Source: CAYYMH01 sp964472785 (lineage in GTDB: Bacteria > Zhuqueibacterota > Zhuqueibacteria > Thermofontimicrobiales > Thermofontimicrobiaceae). From it: DNA of 64,000 nt. Shown here one piece after another: positions 54,473 to 63,604 of this stretch. Made by a program: the position numbers and the translations under genes. The stretch's first letter is position 1; each line of letters starts with the position of its first letter. Where the stretch lies: the NCBI GenBank assembly GCA_964472785.1, contig CAYYMH010000017.1, positions 1 through 64,000 on the forward strand, read 5' to 3'. The notes below the pieces were generated by a model. It did no database searches. It worked only from the letters and a program-made list of their open reading frames with translations, and was not told the origin of the DNA.

Positions 54473-55567
54473 ATGAGCGATATTCGCATATCAGAAAATA
54501 CAATCCACCTTTCTGGTTCTTTAACTAAAGAGCATGTTAAACCTGTCTGGCAAAAACTGACAAATGCCATAGAGGAAATCGACCAGGACAATATTTTGAT
54601 CAGCCTGGAGCATGTCAAAGGAATCGATAGCGCTGGCGTTGCTATGCTCGATGAGTTAAAATCTGAATCCGTAAAACATATCGAAATAGTCGATATTGCG
54701 CCATCAATTCGGGAATCATTAGAAGCCTTTACGACCATAAGAGCCAAAGGTAAAACGACTACCGAAAAGACTCATTTTTTTGAATTTTTGGGGGAAAAAC
54801 TATTAAACCTCGGAGATAAAATTGTCAAGCTCCTTTATCTCACTGCTGACATATTTTATTGGAGCATTGTCGGGCTAGTAAAAAGGAAAGGTCAGCGTAA
54901 AGGAGCAACCATTCAACAGGGTGTGTTGATTGGTGTTGATGCACTTCAAATAGTTGCGTTAATCTCGTTTTTAATTGGCTTCATTTTAGCCCTGCAGTCA
55001 GCAGCTCAATTGCGCCAATTCGGCGCTAATATTTATATTGCGGATTTAATCGGGATCGCCATGCTGCGCGAAATGGGTCCGATTATGACGGCAATCATTC
55101 TGGCAGGTCGAAGTGGCTCGGCTATCGCTTCTGAAATTGCAACGATGGTCGTCACCGAAGAAATTGATGCTTTAAAGACGATGGCGTTAAATCCCATTCG
55201 GTTTGTGGTTGTTCCCAAATTTCACGCAATCACACTGACTATGCCGCTGCTGACTATAATGGCTGATTTAATCGGGATTTTCGGCGGATTCATTATCGGG
55301 ATAACCTATCTTCAATTAAGTCCGGCAGCCTTTATCAATGAGCTCATGACAGTATTGATTTTGAAAGACCTTGTTACCGGATTAATTAAAAGCGTTGTTT
55401 TTGCCTGGATTATTGTCATTGTCGGAACCTATTTTGGTATGCACGTCACCGGTGGTGCGGAAGGCGTCGGAAAAGCAACCACAGCATCAGTTGTCGTATC
55501 AATTTTTTTGGTCATTGTTGCTGATTCAATACTGGGTTTAATTTTTTATTTTGGTCAACCTATTTAA
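54473..55567 (+). CDS. MlaE-type lipid ABC permease with fused STAS (MlaB-like) domain
   Basis: 364 residues. Residues 1-90 are a STAS domain with GIDSAGVAML, equivalent to the separate MlaB. Residues about 125-364 are the MlaE permease: GVDALQIVALISFLIG, LREMGPIMTAIILAGRSGSAI, EEIDALKTMALNP and the closing GKATTASVVVSIF. Dimerises and pairs with the MlaF-like ATPase encoded 15 bases on. The fusion is common outside proteobacteria. Confidence 0.92.
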   Translation: MSDIRISENTIHLSGSLTKEHVKPVWQKLTNAIEEIDQDNILISLEHVKGIDSAGVAMLDELKSESVKHIEIVDIAPSIRESLEAFTTIRAKGKTTTEKTHFFEFLGEKLLNLGDKIVKLLYLTADIFYWSIVGLVKRKGQRKGATIQQGVLIGVDALQIVALISFLIGFILALQSAAQLRQFGANIYIADLIGIAMLREMGPIMTAIILAGRSGSAIASEIATMVVTEEIDALKTMALNPIRFVVVPKFHAITLTMPLLTIMADLIGIFGGFIIGITYLQLSPAAFINELMTVLILKDLVTGLIKSVVFAWIIVIVGTYFGMHVTGGAEGVGKATTASVVVSIFLVIVADSILGLIFYFGQPI

Positions 55568-55582
55568 TAACGACTCAACGTT

Positions 55583-56326
55583 ATGGAACCGATTATCAAA
55601 GTCCGAAATTTAACAGCGAAATACGACACAGAAACCGTTTTAGAAGATATTAACATAGATATATTTCCCAACGAAATAACGGTCATTTTGGGGAAAAGTG
55701 GCTGCGGAAAAACAACGCTGCTTAAAAATATCATTCGTTTGTATCAACCATCGTCAGGCACAATTGAAATGTTTGGGCAGGATGTCACGCTGATGGAGGA
55801 GAGGGAATTTAATCAAATTCTCCAAAAAATTGGGGTGCTATTCCAGAATGGCGCACTTTTAAATTCGATAAAAGTAAAAGAGAATATTGCCATCCCAATT
55901 GAGCAGCACACCGATCTTCCGCCAGCGATCATCGACCGTTTGATTCAAAAAAAACTCAATCTTGTCGATTTGGACCATGCGATTGATCTTTTTCCGTCTC
56001 AATTGTCCGGAGGTATGCGGAAGCGGGCAGCGCTGGCGCGTTCGATTGCGTTGGATCCGTTAATTCTTTTCGGTGACGAACCGGGTGCTGGACTCGATCC
56101 GGTGACAGCCGCTTCGTTGGATAATCTTTTGCTGAAATTGCGTGAATTGCTCAACATGACCATGGTCATCGTGACTCACGAATTAACCAGTATCAAACGC
56201 ATTGCCGACAAAATTATTTTTCTGGATCAAGGACGGATTTTATTTCAGGGAACACTGAAAGAAGCAGATACGTCTGAAATTGAATCAGTGCGGCAATTTT
56301 TTAATCCGAATCAGAAGCAAGGATAG
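55583..56326 (+). CDS. MlaF-type ABC transporter ATPase
   Basis: 247 residues. Walker A GKSGCGKTT (near 37), signature LSGGMRKRAALARS (near 138), Walker B LILFGDEPGAGLDP (near 160), switch His in VTHEL. The GAGLDP form is usual in MlaF-type ATPases. Energises lipid movement by the adjacent permease. Last gene of the operon; no clear terminator follows, only the repeat at 56361. Confidence 0.93.
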   Translation: MEPIIKVRNLTAKYDTETVLEDINIDIFPNEITVILGKSGCGKTTLLKNIIRLYQPSSGTIEMFGQDVTLMEEREFNQILQKIGVLFQNGALLNSIKVKENIAIPIEQHTDLPPAIIDRLIQKKLNLVDLDHAIDLFPSQLSGGMRKRAALARSIALDPLILFGDEPGAGLDPVTAASLDNLLLKLRELLNMTMVIVTHELTSIKRIADKIIFLDQGRILFQGTLKEADTSEIESVRQFFNPNQKQG

Positions 56327-56360
56327 AGAGTCTATTTGCTATTATAAATATTTTTCATAG

Positions 56361-56389
56361 CCACGGATTGACACGGATGAACACGGATT
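56361..56389. repeat. Dispersed repeat, CACGGAT type
   Basis: CCACGGATTG, ACACGGATGA and ACACGGATT: three tandem 9-10 base units with no obvious second arm nearby. Same units occur in reverse at 6806-6843. Confidence 0.65.
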
Positions 56390-56495
56390 TGATGATATGA
56401 AAAAGATTTGATATTATTTTAATTGATGGATTAAACAATGTATCTCTCACTTTGTCGAATTGATTTTATGAAAAAAATAAGGAAGGAATCGAAAC

Positions 56496-56984
56496 ATGAA
56501 TGAATCAGGACCTTTAAAATCGGTTGCGGTGATCATGGGCAGTAAATCAGACGAACCTGTGATGTCTGAATGTACGCGCCATTTGGAATTTTTCGGTATC
56601 CCGTATCAGCAGCACATTTTATCCGCTCATCGAAATCCCGATGACACTGCCCAATTTGCAAAAAATGCTGAGGCAAACGGTTTTCAACTCATCATTGCTG
56701 CCGCGGGAATGGCGGCACATCTTCCCGGCGTAATCGCTGCTCACACATCACTTCCGGTGATCGGTGTTCCGTTGGAAGGTTCTGCGTTGAACGGTTTGGA
56801 TTCATTGTATTCCATTGTACAAATGCCCTCGGGAATTCCGGTAGCGACCTGCGCTATCGGCAAAGCCGGTGCGATAAACGCTGCTGTTTTGGCTGCAGAA
56901 ATTTTAAGCCTTCACAATGAAAAAATAAAAGAAAAAATTCATGATTTCAGAAAAATGGGAAGCAAACTAAAAAAATCGCACTAA
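56496..56984 (+). CDS. purE: N5-carboxyaminoimidazole ribonucleotide mutase
   Basis: 162 residues. MGSKSDEPVM, LSAHRNPD (catalytic His), AAAGMAAHLPGVIAAHT and GKAGAINAAVLAAEIL are the PurE signatures. Interconverts N5-CAIR and CAIR in purine synthesis. Ribosome site AAGGAAGG. No purK next to it. A purine permease gene follows. Confidence 0.96.
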   Translation: MNESGPLKSVAVIMGSKSDEPVMSECTRHLEFFGIPYQQHILSAHRNPDDTAQFAKNAEANGFQLIIAAAGMAAHLPGVIAAHTSLPVIGVPLEGSALNGLDSLYSIVQMPSGIPVATCAIGKAGAINAAVLAAEILSLHNEKIKEKIHDFRKMGSKLKKSH

Positions 56985-57138
56985 TCCAATATTAGCCGAA
57001 ATTCAGATTTCTTCATTTGATTAAAATTCTAACGAATGAAATCCAGGATATCAAGCAGATTTCGAAGTTTGGTCTCAACCATACTTCAATTAGCAATTGA
57101 CTGAGAACGTGCTCAAGAATTAGGAAGGAGGATGCATT

Positions 57139-58467
57139 ATGCGCCAGTTTTTCAAATTTGATAAGTTCGGCACAAATTACAAGCGGGAGACCATCGCCGG
57201 GATTACCACATTTTTGACCATGTCATATATCATCGTAGTGAATCCGGCGATACTTTCGGCAGCAGGAATACCGAAAGGCCCTTCAACTGTAGCGACGATT
57301 ATTGCCGCTGTTGTCGGAACATTGATCATGGCTTTATACGCCAACCGCCCGATTGCCATTGCGCCTTACATGGGTGAAAATGCTTTCATCGCTTTCACGG
57401 TGGTGCTGAGCCTCGGCTACTCGTGGCAGGCAGGAATTACTTCGGTGTTTCTCGGTGGTGTTATTTTTGTCATCATCACTTTAGCTGGTTTGAGAGCCTG
57501 GTTGGCGAAAGCCGTGCCGCCATCATTAAAATACGCGTTTGTTGTCGGCATCGGACTGTTTCTGACCTTTATCGGTTTGATCGACACTGGAATGGTCGTC
57601 AAAGATCTCAATCCGGATAGCACCGTTCCCGTTTCCATCGGTCATTTGACTTCTCCAAGTGTGTTGTTAGCGCTGTTTGCATTTTTTCTCATGGTAGTGC
57701 TGATGATCAAAAAAGTTCGGGGTGGCATCATGATCGGGATATTGGGCACAACAGTGCTGGCATATCTGTTCAAAGCTTTGGGAGTGAATCTGCCGGAGGT
57801 TGTGTTCCCAGAGAAGTTGGTTTCTGCTCCGCCATCAATTGCACCGATTGCCTTTCAATTCCGTTTCCACGAAGTGCTAACGATCGGATTTTTACCGGTG
57901 CTTTTGTCCATATTTTTGATGGATTTTGTGGACACGATGGGAACGCTGATCGGCGTCAGTGCCCGCGGTGGCTTTTTAGACGAAAACGGCGATCTTCCGG
58001 AAATCGAAAAACCGATGTTTGCCGATGCAATTGCCACTGTAGTTGGGGCCTGTTGCGGGACCACCACAACGGGCGCCTACATCGAATCTGCCGCGGGAAT
58101 CGAGGAAGGAGGCAGAACCGGTTTCACGACATTAATCACGGCAGGACTGTTTATACTTGCGCTATTTTTTACACCAATCTTAACGGCGATTCCGAAGTGC
58201 GCTTACGGTCCGGCGCTTATTATCGTTGGCATTTTAATGATCGATTCGGTTAAAAAAATAGACTTTTCCGACATGACAGAACTCGTGCCAGCTTTTTTCA
58301 CCATTATTTTTATGAGCTTTACTTATAATCTGGGTATCGGGATTACCGCCGGACTGGTTACTTATCCGCTGGTAAAGCTTATCGCCGGGCGAGTGAATGA
58401 AGTCGAATTAGGTTCATGGATTTTGGGAGCGATTTCATTGATTTTTTACATTTTTTATCCGTATTGA
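57139..58467 (+). CDS. NCS2-family purine permease (AzgA-like)
   Basis: 442 residues, about 12-14 membrane helices. FKFDKFGTNYKRETIAGITTF opens AzgA-type carriers (readable as KRETIAGITTFLTMSYI and VNPAILSAAG); ALYANRPIAIAPYMGENAF and FVDTMGTLIGVSARGG are typical. The GTTTTGAYIESAAGIEEGGRTG loop lines the substrate site. Imports adenine, guanine or hypoxanthine with protons. Strong GGAAGGAGG site. Follows purE by 154 bases; no purine riboswitch is visible between them. Confidence 0.92.
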   Translation: MRQFFKFDKFGTNYKRETIAGITTFLTMSYIIVVNPAILSAAGIPKGPSTVATIIAAVVGTLIMALYANRPIAIAPYMGENAFIAFTVVLSLGYSWQAGITSVFLGGVIFVIITLAGLRAWLAKAVPPSLKYAFVVGIGLFLTFIGLIDTGMVVKDLNPDSTVPVSIGHLTSPSVLLALFAFFLMVVLMIKKVRGGIMIGILGTTVLAYLFKALGVNLPEVVFPEKLVSAPPSIAPIAFQFRFHEVLTIGFLPVLLSIFLMDFVDTMGTLIGVSARGGFLDENGDLPEIEKPMFADAIATVVGACCGTTTTGAYIESAAGIEEGGRTGFTTLITAGLFILALFFTPILTAIPKCAYGPALIIVGILMIDSVKKIDFSDMTELVPAFFTIIFMSFTYNLGIGITAGLVTYPLVKLIAGRVNEVELGSWILGAISLIFYIFYPY

Positions 58468-58497
58468 TCAAAACAGGTTATTCATTCATCGAGTGGG

Positions 58498-58583
58498 GTC
58501 ATTCCGGCATGTTTTTGTGCCGGAATCTCCAACTAATTTAGATTGAGATTCCAGTAGTAGCCTTTGTTCAAAACCGGAATGAC
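58498..58583. repeat. Nested inverted-repeat element (GTCATTCCGG)
   Basis: Outer arms GTCATTCCGG (58498-58507) and CCGGAATGAC (58574-58583) are perfect. Inside, ATTCCGGCA (58501-58509) pairs with TGCCGGAAT (58518-58526), and GGAATCTC (58522-58529) pairs with GAGATTCC (58545-58552). The 86-base unit looks like a small non-coding mobile or REP-like element. Confidence 0.7.
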
Positions 58584-58640
58584 AAGCAAAATAATGTAAT
58601 GTGGCAAATTAGGAGTATCCACTCAATATTTTATGGCAAT

Positions 58641-58673
58641 ACCCTTTCAAAGGTTTTGAACCTTTGAAAGGGT
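58641..58673. repeat. Perfect 15-bp palindrome
   Basis: ACCCTTTCAAAGGTT (58641-58655), loop TTG, AACCTTTGAAAGGGT (58659-58673). No T tract, and 170 bases from the nearest stop, so an ordinary terminator is unlikely; probably a REP-like intergenic repeat. Confidence 0.75.
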
Positions 58674-58906
58674 GCATGTTCACCATCTGTTTTTGAATGG
58701 ATACAATTAGGACTAAATAACTCTAATTTTTTAAATATTTTGTGGAAACATTTCCGCAATCAATTGTGTTAAACGTATAATAAATTTTAGAATGTTTAGC
58801 CAACAAAATTTATAATTACATTGGTCATTCGAATAATAATTTACAGCATATTGAGAATCACTAAATAAAATGACAACGGACGAACAGACAGAGGGTTGAA
58901 TCAGAC

Positions 58907-59827
58907 GTGAAGATAGGAGTAATCGGAACTTTTATCAATGACCAAATTACATTAGCAGACAGATCGCAGACTCAAAGTTTTGGTGGCATTTTTTACACGG
59001 TTACAATTCTGGCAAATCTTTTATCAAAAAGCGATGAAATTTACCCGGTGTGTTATCTGGGTGATGATATTTACGATTCGGTTACCGAAAAATTGAGTAA
59101 ATATAAAAACGTGAAGTTTTCCTCGATCATTCGGGCGAAGCAGCCCAACACCAGTGTCAGACTCATTTATCACGATAGGGAACATCGTGATGAATATTTG
59201 AAAAATCTATTACCCAAATTAAAAATGGATGTATTGAAAAACCATAATGGTATGGATGCCTGGTTGATAAATTTTATTACCGGCTTTGAAATGTCGTTAG
59301 AAACGTTCAGTCAATTCAAGGAGAACATGAAAGCTCCTGTTTTCATGGATTATCACAGTCTGGCGTTGGGTATTAGTAATGAGGGGAAACGATTTCCAAA
59401 ACGATCCGAAAATTGGGACCAGTGGCTTAAAGGTGTTGATGTTTTACAAATGAACAACAATGAGGCAGCTACTTTGAGCGGTCGTGAAAATGCTTCTGAA
59501 AAAGAACTCATCAACTTTGGAAAAAAATTGATGCGGAAAGGGATAACAATTTTTCATCTTACACGCGGATCAAAGGGCTCATTTTTGTTCCTGAACAAAA
59601 ATAGAAAGCCAATTCACTACGCAATTTCACCGCACGAAGTGGATCAGGTTGTCGATGTCACAGGAAGTGGTGATGCATTTTTAGCCGGATTTTTAGTCCA
59701 CTTTATCAAAAATCAGGATGTCGTCACTGCAACGCGATTTGCTAATTTTGTTGCCGCTTTGAGCTGTACGAAAAGCGGAACCGATGAATTGGAATTATTC
59801 CAGCCAATCTTTAGCCAGATTACTTAG
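58907..59827 (+). CDS. PfkB-family sugar kinase
   Basis: 306 residues, GTG start. Marks: SFGGIFYTVTILANLL near the N-terminus and DVTGSGDAFLAGFLVHF near 250 (Asp catalytic base); QMNNNEAATLSG matches the PfkB nucleotide region. Short acceptor lid, so likely a sugar or sugar-derivative kinase; target unknown. Begins a run of sugar-related genes; the reductase gene follows by 14 bases. Confidence 0.82.
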   Translation: MKIGVIGTFINDQITLADRSQTQSFGGIFYTVTILANLLSKSDEIYPVCYLGDDIYDSVTEKLSKYKNVKFSSIIRAKQPNTSVRLIYHDREHRDEYLKNLLPKLKMDVLKNHNGMDAWLINFITGFEMSLETFSQFKENMKAPVFMDYHSLALGISNEGKRFPKRSENWDQWLKGVDVLQMNNNEAATLSGRENASEKELINFGKKLMRKGITIFHLTRGSKGSFLFLNKNRKPIHYAISPHEVDQVVDVTGSGDAFLAGFLVHFIKNQDVVTATRFANFVAALSCTKSGTDELELFQPIFSQIT

Positions 59828-59841
59828 AGGGGAAGATAAAT

Positions 59842-60741
59842 ATGGACAATCTCATCATTACCGGCGTTAACGGACTATTAGGCCAAAAGATACTTGAGCA
59901 AGCTGCATCGGATTATGCCATACTGGGAGTGGATATTCATGATGAGCCGGCGATACAAAAAATCAAGTTTGATTACTTAAAATTGGATATTACAGACCGC
60001 AGGTTGCTCAAAGATACGGTGCTGAACTTTTACCCGAACTACATCATTAATACAGCCGCCATGACCAATGTGGATGGATGTGAAGATCATAAAGAAGATT
60101 GCTGGCGAATCAATGTGGAAGCGGTCGAGAATTTGATTTACGCAGCGAGGAAAATCGGTTCGAGGATGGTGCAACTTTCCACAGATTACATTTTCGATGG
60201 GAAAAATGGTCCTTACAGTGAAGATGACACACCAGCACCGCAGGGATATTACGGAAAATCCAAACTTGCCAGCGAAAATTTGCTGCGTTCATCCGAACTT
60301 GATTTTACGATTGTTCGTACGATGGTTCTCTACGGTGTGGCCAATAACGTTCGTCCCAATTTTGTAACCTGGCTCATCTCAGCATTGAAATCGGATGAGG
60401 AGGTCACCATCGTCAATGATCAGTTTGGCAGCCCAACTTTAGCCGATGATTTAGCCGCAGCGATTTTGCAGATTGTCAAGCTGGATAAGTGGGATACATT
60501 TCACATCTCAGGCAGTGAAATCATTGACCGATATCGGTTTGCGTTGCAGATCGCTGACACGTTCGGATTAAATAAAAAATTAATCAAGCAAATCACTACT
60601 TCGGAATTGCAACAGAAAGCACCCCGTCCGTTAAAATCGGGTTTTAATATTGATAAAGCGACAAATGAACTGGGGGTGAATCTATCGAATATTGAACAGG
60701 GACTCAAAAAGTTCAAGAAGCAGTACAAAAAATACAAATGA
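59842..60741 (+). CDS. dTDP-4-dehydrorhamnose reductase-like SDR (RmlD family)
   Basis: 299 residues. TGVNGLLGQKIL binds NAD(P); NTAAMTNVDGCE, LSTDYIFDGKNGPYSEDD and YYGKSKLASE (Tyr/Lys catalytic pair) are RmlD-family marks; VNDQFGSPTLADDLA follows. Reduces dTDP-4-keto-rhamnose in the family model. No rmlABC near it, so a related deoxysugar is possible. Ribosome site GAGGGGAAG. Confidence 0.82.
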   Translation: MDNLIITGVNGLLGQKILEQAASDYAILGVDIHDEPAIQKIKFDYLKLDITDRRLLKDTVLNFYPNYIINTAAMTNVDGCEDHKEDCWRINVEAVENLIYAARKIGSRMVQLSTDYIFDGKNGPYSEDDTPAPQGYYGKSKLASENLLRSSELDFTIVRTMVLYGVANNVRPNFVTWLISALKSDEEVTIVNDQFGSPTLADDLAAAILQIVKLDKWDTFHISGSEIIDRYRFALQIADTFGLNKKLIKQITTSELQQKAPRPLKSGFNIDKATNELGVNLSNIEQGLKKFKKQYKKYK

Positions 60742-60775
60742 ACAACAGTCGAACTAACTCAGGAAAAGCACACGA

Positions 60776-61492
60776 ATGAAATCTTTAATTGTCATTCCTA
60801 CTTATAATGAGGCGGAAAATATTGAGAAGCTGATTGAGCAGATTTTGTTTTTAGGAATTACCAATCTTCATGTGTTGGTTGTGGACGATAATTCACCGGA
60901 CGGTACAGCTCAAATCGTCGAGCGGATAACACAAGATGAGCCCAATATTAATTTATTAAAACGTCCGGAGAAAGCTGGACTGGGTACTGCCTACGTGACC
61001 GGTTTCAAATACGCCCTGAAAAACGGTTATGATTTTATATTTGAAATGGATGCGGATTTTTCTCACAATCCCGATGAAATTCCCAACTTTCTCAAAAATA
61101 TGAACGATTATGATCTGGTTATCGGATCCAGATACGTGACCGGCGTTAACGTTATCAACTGGCCGCTGGGACGATTGATTCTCAGTGTGGGTGCGAACAA
61201 ATACACTCAAATCATCACCGGGATGCCAATTCACGATGGAACCGGTGGATTCAAATGTTTCCGAAGCGATGTGCTCGAATCGATAGACCTGGATAAGGTA
61301 CGGTCTGATGGATACTCATTTCAAATCGAGATGAATTTTAAGGCATGGAAAAAAGGCTTCCGCATCAAAGAGATACCTATTGTTTTTACTGACAGGGAAA
61401 TTGGTAGTTCTAAAATGTCAAAACGCATTATTTGGGAAGCAGTATGGATGGTATGGAAACTGAAAATTTTAAGTATCTTGGGAAAAATATAA
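60776..61492 (+). CDS. Polyprenol-phosphate mannosyltransferase-like GT2 (DPM1 type)
   Basis: 238 residues. VIPTYNEAENIEKLI, VVDDNSPDGT, and EMDADFSHNPDEIP (DxD) with GSRYVTGVNVINWPLGR are the DPM1/Ppm1 signature. No C-terminal membrane domain, as in human DPM1. Transfers a hexose from a nucleotide to polyprenyl phosphate for use in surface glycans. The terminator at 61557 ends this operon. Confidence 0.9.
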   Translation: MKSLIVIPTYNEAENIEKLIEQILFLGITNLHVLVVDDNSPDGTAQIVERITQDEPNINLLKRPEKAGLGTAYVTGFKYALKNGYDFIFEMDADFSHNPDEIPNFLKNMNDYDLVIGSRYVTGVNVINWPLGRLILSVGANKYTQIITGMPIHDGTGGFKCFRSDVLESIDLDKVRSDGYSFQIEMNFKAWKKGFRIKEIPIVFTDREIGSSKMSKRIIWEAVWMVWKLKILSILGKI

Positions 61493-61556
61493 AACCTTAA
61501 CTTCATCCCTATTTTGTCAAAACTTTTTCCCAACTAAAAATAACGAAGTCAAAAGG

Positions 61557-61585
61557 AAATGGATCAGCAAAACGTTGATCCATTT
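61557..61585 (+). terminator. Terminator after the sugar kinase operon
   Basis: Arms AAATGGATCA (61557-61566) and TGATCCATTT (61576-61585), 9-base loop, then a T run to 61589. Lies 65 bases after the DPM1-like stop; it overlaps the stop region of the convergent hydrolase gene. Confidence 0.85.
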
Positions 61586-61587
61586 TT

Positions 61588-62376
61588 TTATATCACGGAA
61601 AGTTCTTCTTCTAATATTTGATAAAAATCCTCCCTCGCCCTTTGTTCAATCCAGGGTTTATGGCCACAGTCCTTCAGTGAAATGAATCGAAAATCACTCA
61701 CCAATTGGGACAAGGTTTTCTCGACCCGTTTTCCGGGATGGGGGTCATAATCACCATGAATTGCAACCACCGGACATTTTATTTTTTTCACTGTATCAAT
61801 CAATTTACCACTTTTTCTAAAATCCTCTGCTTCCGTCCAAACGTTCTCAAAAACGGCGACATCCACATCGACACCTTCTTCAACTACCGGAAACGGATCA
61901 AATGCATCCGTTTTTGAAAATATTTCACCCAATTGAATCAATGCATTTTGCTTGTCGGTCGCATCCGGATCTTTCAATATTTCCTGAAAACATATTACTT
62001 TTTCCCGGTTTTCTTCATCGAGCCGACTCATCCGCGTCTGGATGGTGACAATCCCATCACTTTCTTCCAGTCCACCACATCCGGTCAGCATGATTTTTCT
62101 GACGAGCCTCGGATATTCAGCTGCAAATAAAAAACTCAACCAGGCGCCCCATGAGAATCCGACCAGAGTGACCGGCAAGTCCGCGTTTCTACTGAACACA
62201 GATTTCAATTCCCCAATCTGTCCATCAATCGAAGTAGCTGTTTGAAGTGGTTCGAGGATGCCCTGTTTTCTGGATAAGTTTTCCGCAACCGGTTTCATCT
62301 CTCCCCGGGCGCCCGGTCCGCCATGGATTAATGCGACGCGAAAAGGGTTTTTTCCATGAATTCTTAAATTTTTCAT
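61588..62376 (-). CDS. Alpha/beta hydrolase
   Basis: 262 residues. LIHGGPGARGE forms the oxyanion loop, GFSWGAW near 75 holds the nucleophilic Ser, HGDYDPHP near 209 the Asp and DCGHKPW near 239 the His. Small cap between. Substrate unknown; similar to proline-iminopeptidase-like and esterase hydrolases. 15 bases after the glycosyltransferase gene, likely co-transcribed. Confidence 0.85.
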   Translation of the reverse strand: MKNLRIHGKNPFRVALIHGGPGARGEMKPVAENLSRKQGILEPLQTATSIDGQIGELKSVFSRNADLPVTLVGFSWGAWLSFLFAAEYPRLVRKIMLTGCGGLEESDGIVTIQTRMSRLDEENREKVICFQEILKDPDATDKQNALIQLGEIFSKTDAFDPFPVVEEGVDVDVAVFENVWTEAEDFRKSGKLIDTVKKIKCPVVAIHGDYDPHPGKRVEKTLSQLVSDFRFISLKDCGHKPWIEQRAREDFYQILEEELSVI

Positions 62377-62390
62377 TTGCCGGTAAAATT

Positions 62391-63518
62391 TTATTCGGTT
62401 AATGAATTTTGATTCGAAGATAATGGAGAGTTCTTAATCCGCTGATTTAAATATGACAGCCCAGCTAAAGCTTGGATTTGTCTCACAACATTGACCGGAT
62501 CGTGGTATTGCTTGACCCATTCGCGGCCTTCCCTTCCTTTTTTCAATCTCAATTCGCTGTCCTGTATCAAATGAATTAAGCGAGATTCTAAATTATTTTC
62601 ATTGATAACCACAAACGGATGATCCGGATATTTTTCATCGAATCCCGGCGCTAAACAGGAACAGGTCGGGATCCCCATTGCCAGCGCTTCCAATCCGCTG
62701 ATCCCATACCCCAAATCACCAATCTGATCGATAAAAATATGGCATTTTGCTTTTCTTTTAATTGCTTCCTCATAGGGCAAATTTTCGATCAATTGTAATT
62801 TTACAGGGAAAGATTTTTCAATTTTTTTTACGATCGTAATAATGACATCACTTCCCTTTGCCGCCCGATTGGTTGGGGCATGGCCGATATTAATCATCTC
62901 TTCCTGCTCAAATTTGGACAGTTTAAATTGATGGGCGTCAAACGGAAAGAAGACATGGTGTACATTGGGATGAAGCAGAAGGTGGTCAAATTCGACTGTT
63001 ACATTCAAATCGGAAACCGCATCGATTTGAGGAATGATACCACGGACACGTAAATCACTACCGGTATAGCAGCAGATTATTTTTTTGCCCTGCCCTTTTA
63101 AACTAATGATATCGCGACCATTACGGTAAAATCCGATACCGCCATCCAGTTGAATGACGTCAAATTTATTGATTTCAAGTTTACGGAAAAGTTCGTCTAT
63201 TTTCGATTTCCAGAGTGCCTCCCTGGTCAGGATCAACAATTTCTCCAACTTATTGGGCTGCCATTTTTTGGGAACTTCCTTGCTTTCAGGGATTTGATTT
63301 GTGACATTTATCCGAGATTTTCCACCGATAAGCCCTTTAAAAAATGTGAATCCTCTAAAATTTAAAAAAGGAAGATTCAAACAAACATCTTCCTCATAGC
63401 GACGCGGATTCCTGCCCAATGTAATCAGTCGACTTTCGTGTCCTAATTTTCTCTCCGCTTTGACAAACGTGATTGGTACGCCAGCGACATTAAAGGGGGC
63501 AATGTGTAATATTCTCAT
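62391..63518 (-). CDS. GT4-like glycosyltransferase
   Basis: 375 residues. N-terminal Rossmann start (ILHIAPFNVAGVPITFVKAER), mid-part CYTGSDLRVRG, C-terminal GYGISGLEALAMGIPTCS, where the Glu of the E-x7-E-like motif contacts the nucleotide. Likely adds a sugar to a surface glycan. Ribosome site not obvious. The next upstream gene, 86 bases away, encodes a FemAB/GNAT-like protein. Confidence 0.78.
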   Translation of the reverse strand: MRILHIAPFNVAGVPITFVKAERKLGHESRLITLGRNPRRYEEDVCLNLPFLNFRGFTFFKGLIGGKSRINVTNQIPESKEVPKKWQPNKLEKLLILTREALWKSKIDELFRKLEINKFDVIQLDGGIGFYRNGRDIISLKGQGKKIICCYTGSDLRVRGIIPQIDAVSDLNVTVEFDHLLLHPNVHHVFFPFDAHQFKLSKFEQEEMINIGHAPTNRAAKGSDVIITIVKKIEKSFPVKLQLIENLPYEEAIKRKAKCHIFIDQIGDLGYGISGLEALAMGIPTCSCLAPGFDEKYPDHPFVVINENNLESRLIHLIQDSELRLKKGREGREWVKQYHDPVNVVRQIQALAGLSYLNQRIKNSPLSSNQNSLTE

Positions 63519-63604
63519 ATTTTGCTACTACTGGTTTGTGACTATTTTTCGGAAACAGTAAATCAATAACACAGCCGTTGCAAATTTTATTCTAACAAAA
63601 TTTG

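Larger units (their letters stand above)
58468..58906. other. Intergenic region carrying two palindromic elements
   Basis: 439 bases with no gene. Contains the nested GTCATTCCGG element (58498-58583) and the 15-bp palindrome (58641-58673). The rest is AT-rich and should hold the promoter of the sugar kinase operon; no clear boxes seen. Confidence 0.6.

Noticed and set aside
56985..57138. Purine riboswitch upstream of the permease
   Set aside because: No three-way junction pattern or conserved loop sequences in this 154-base gap.
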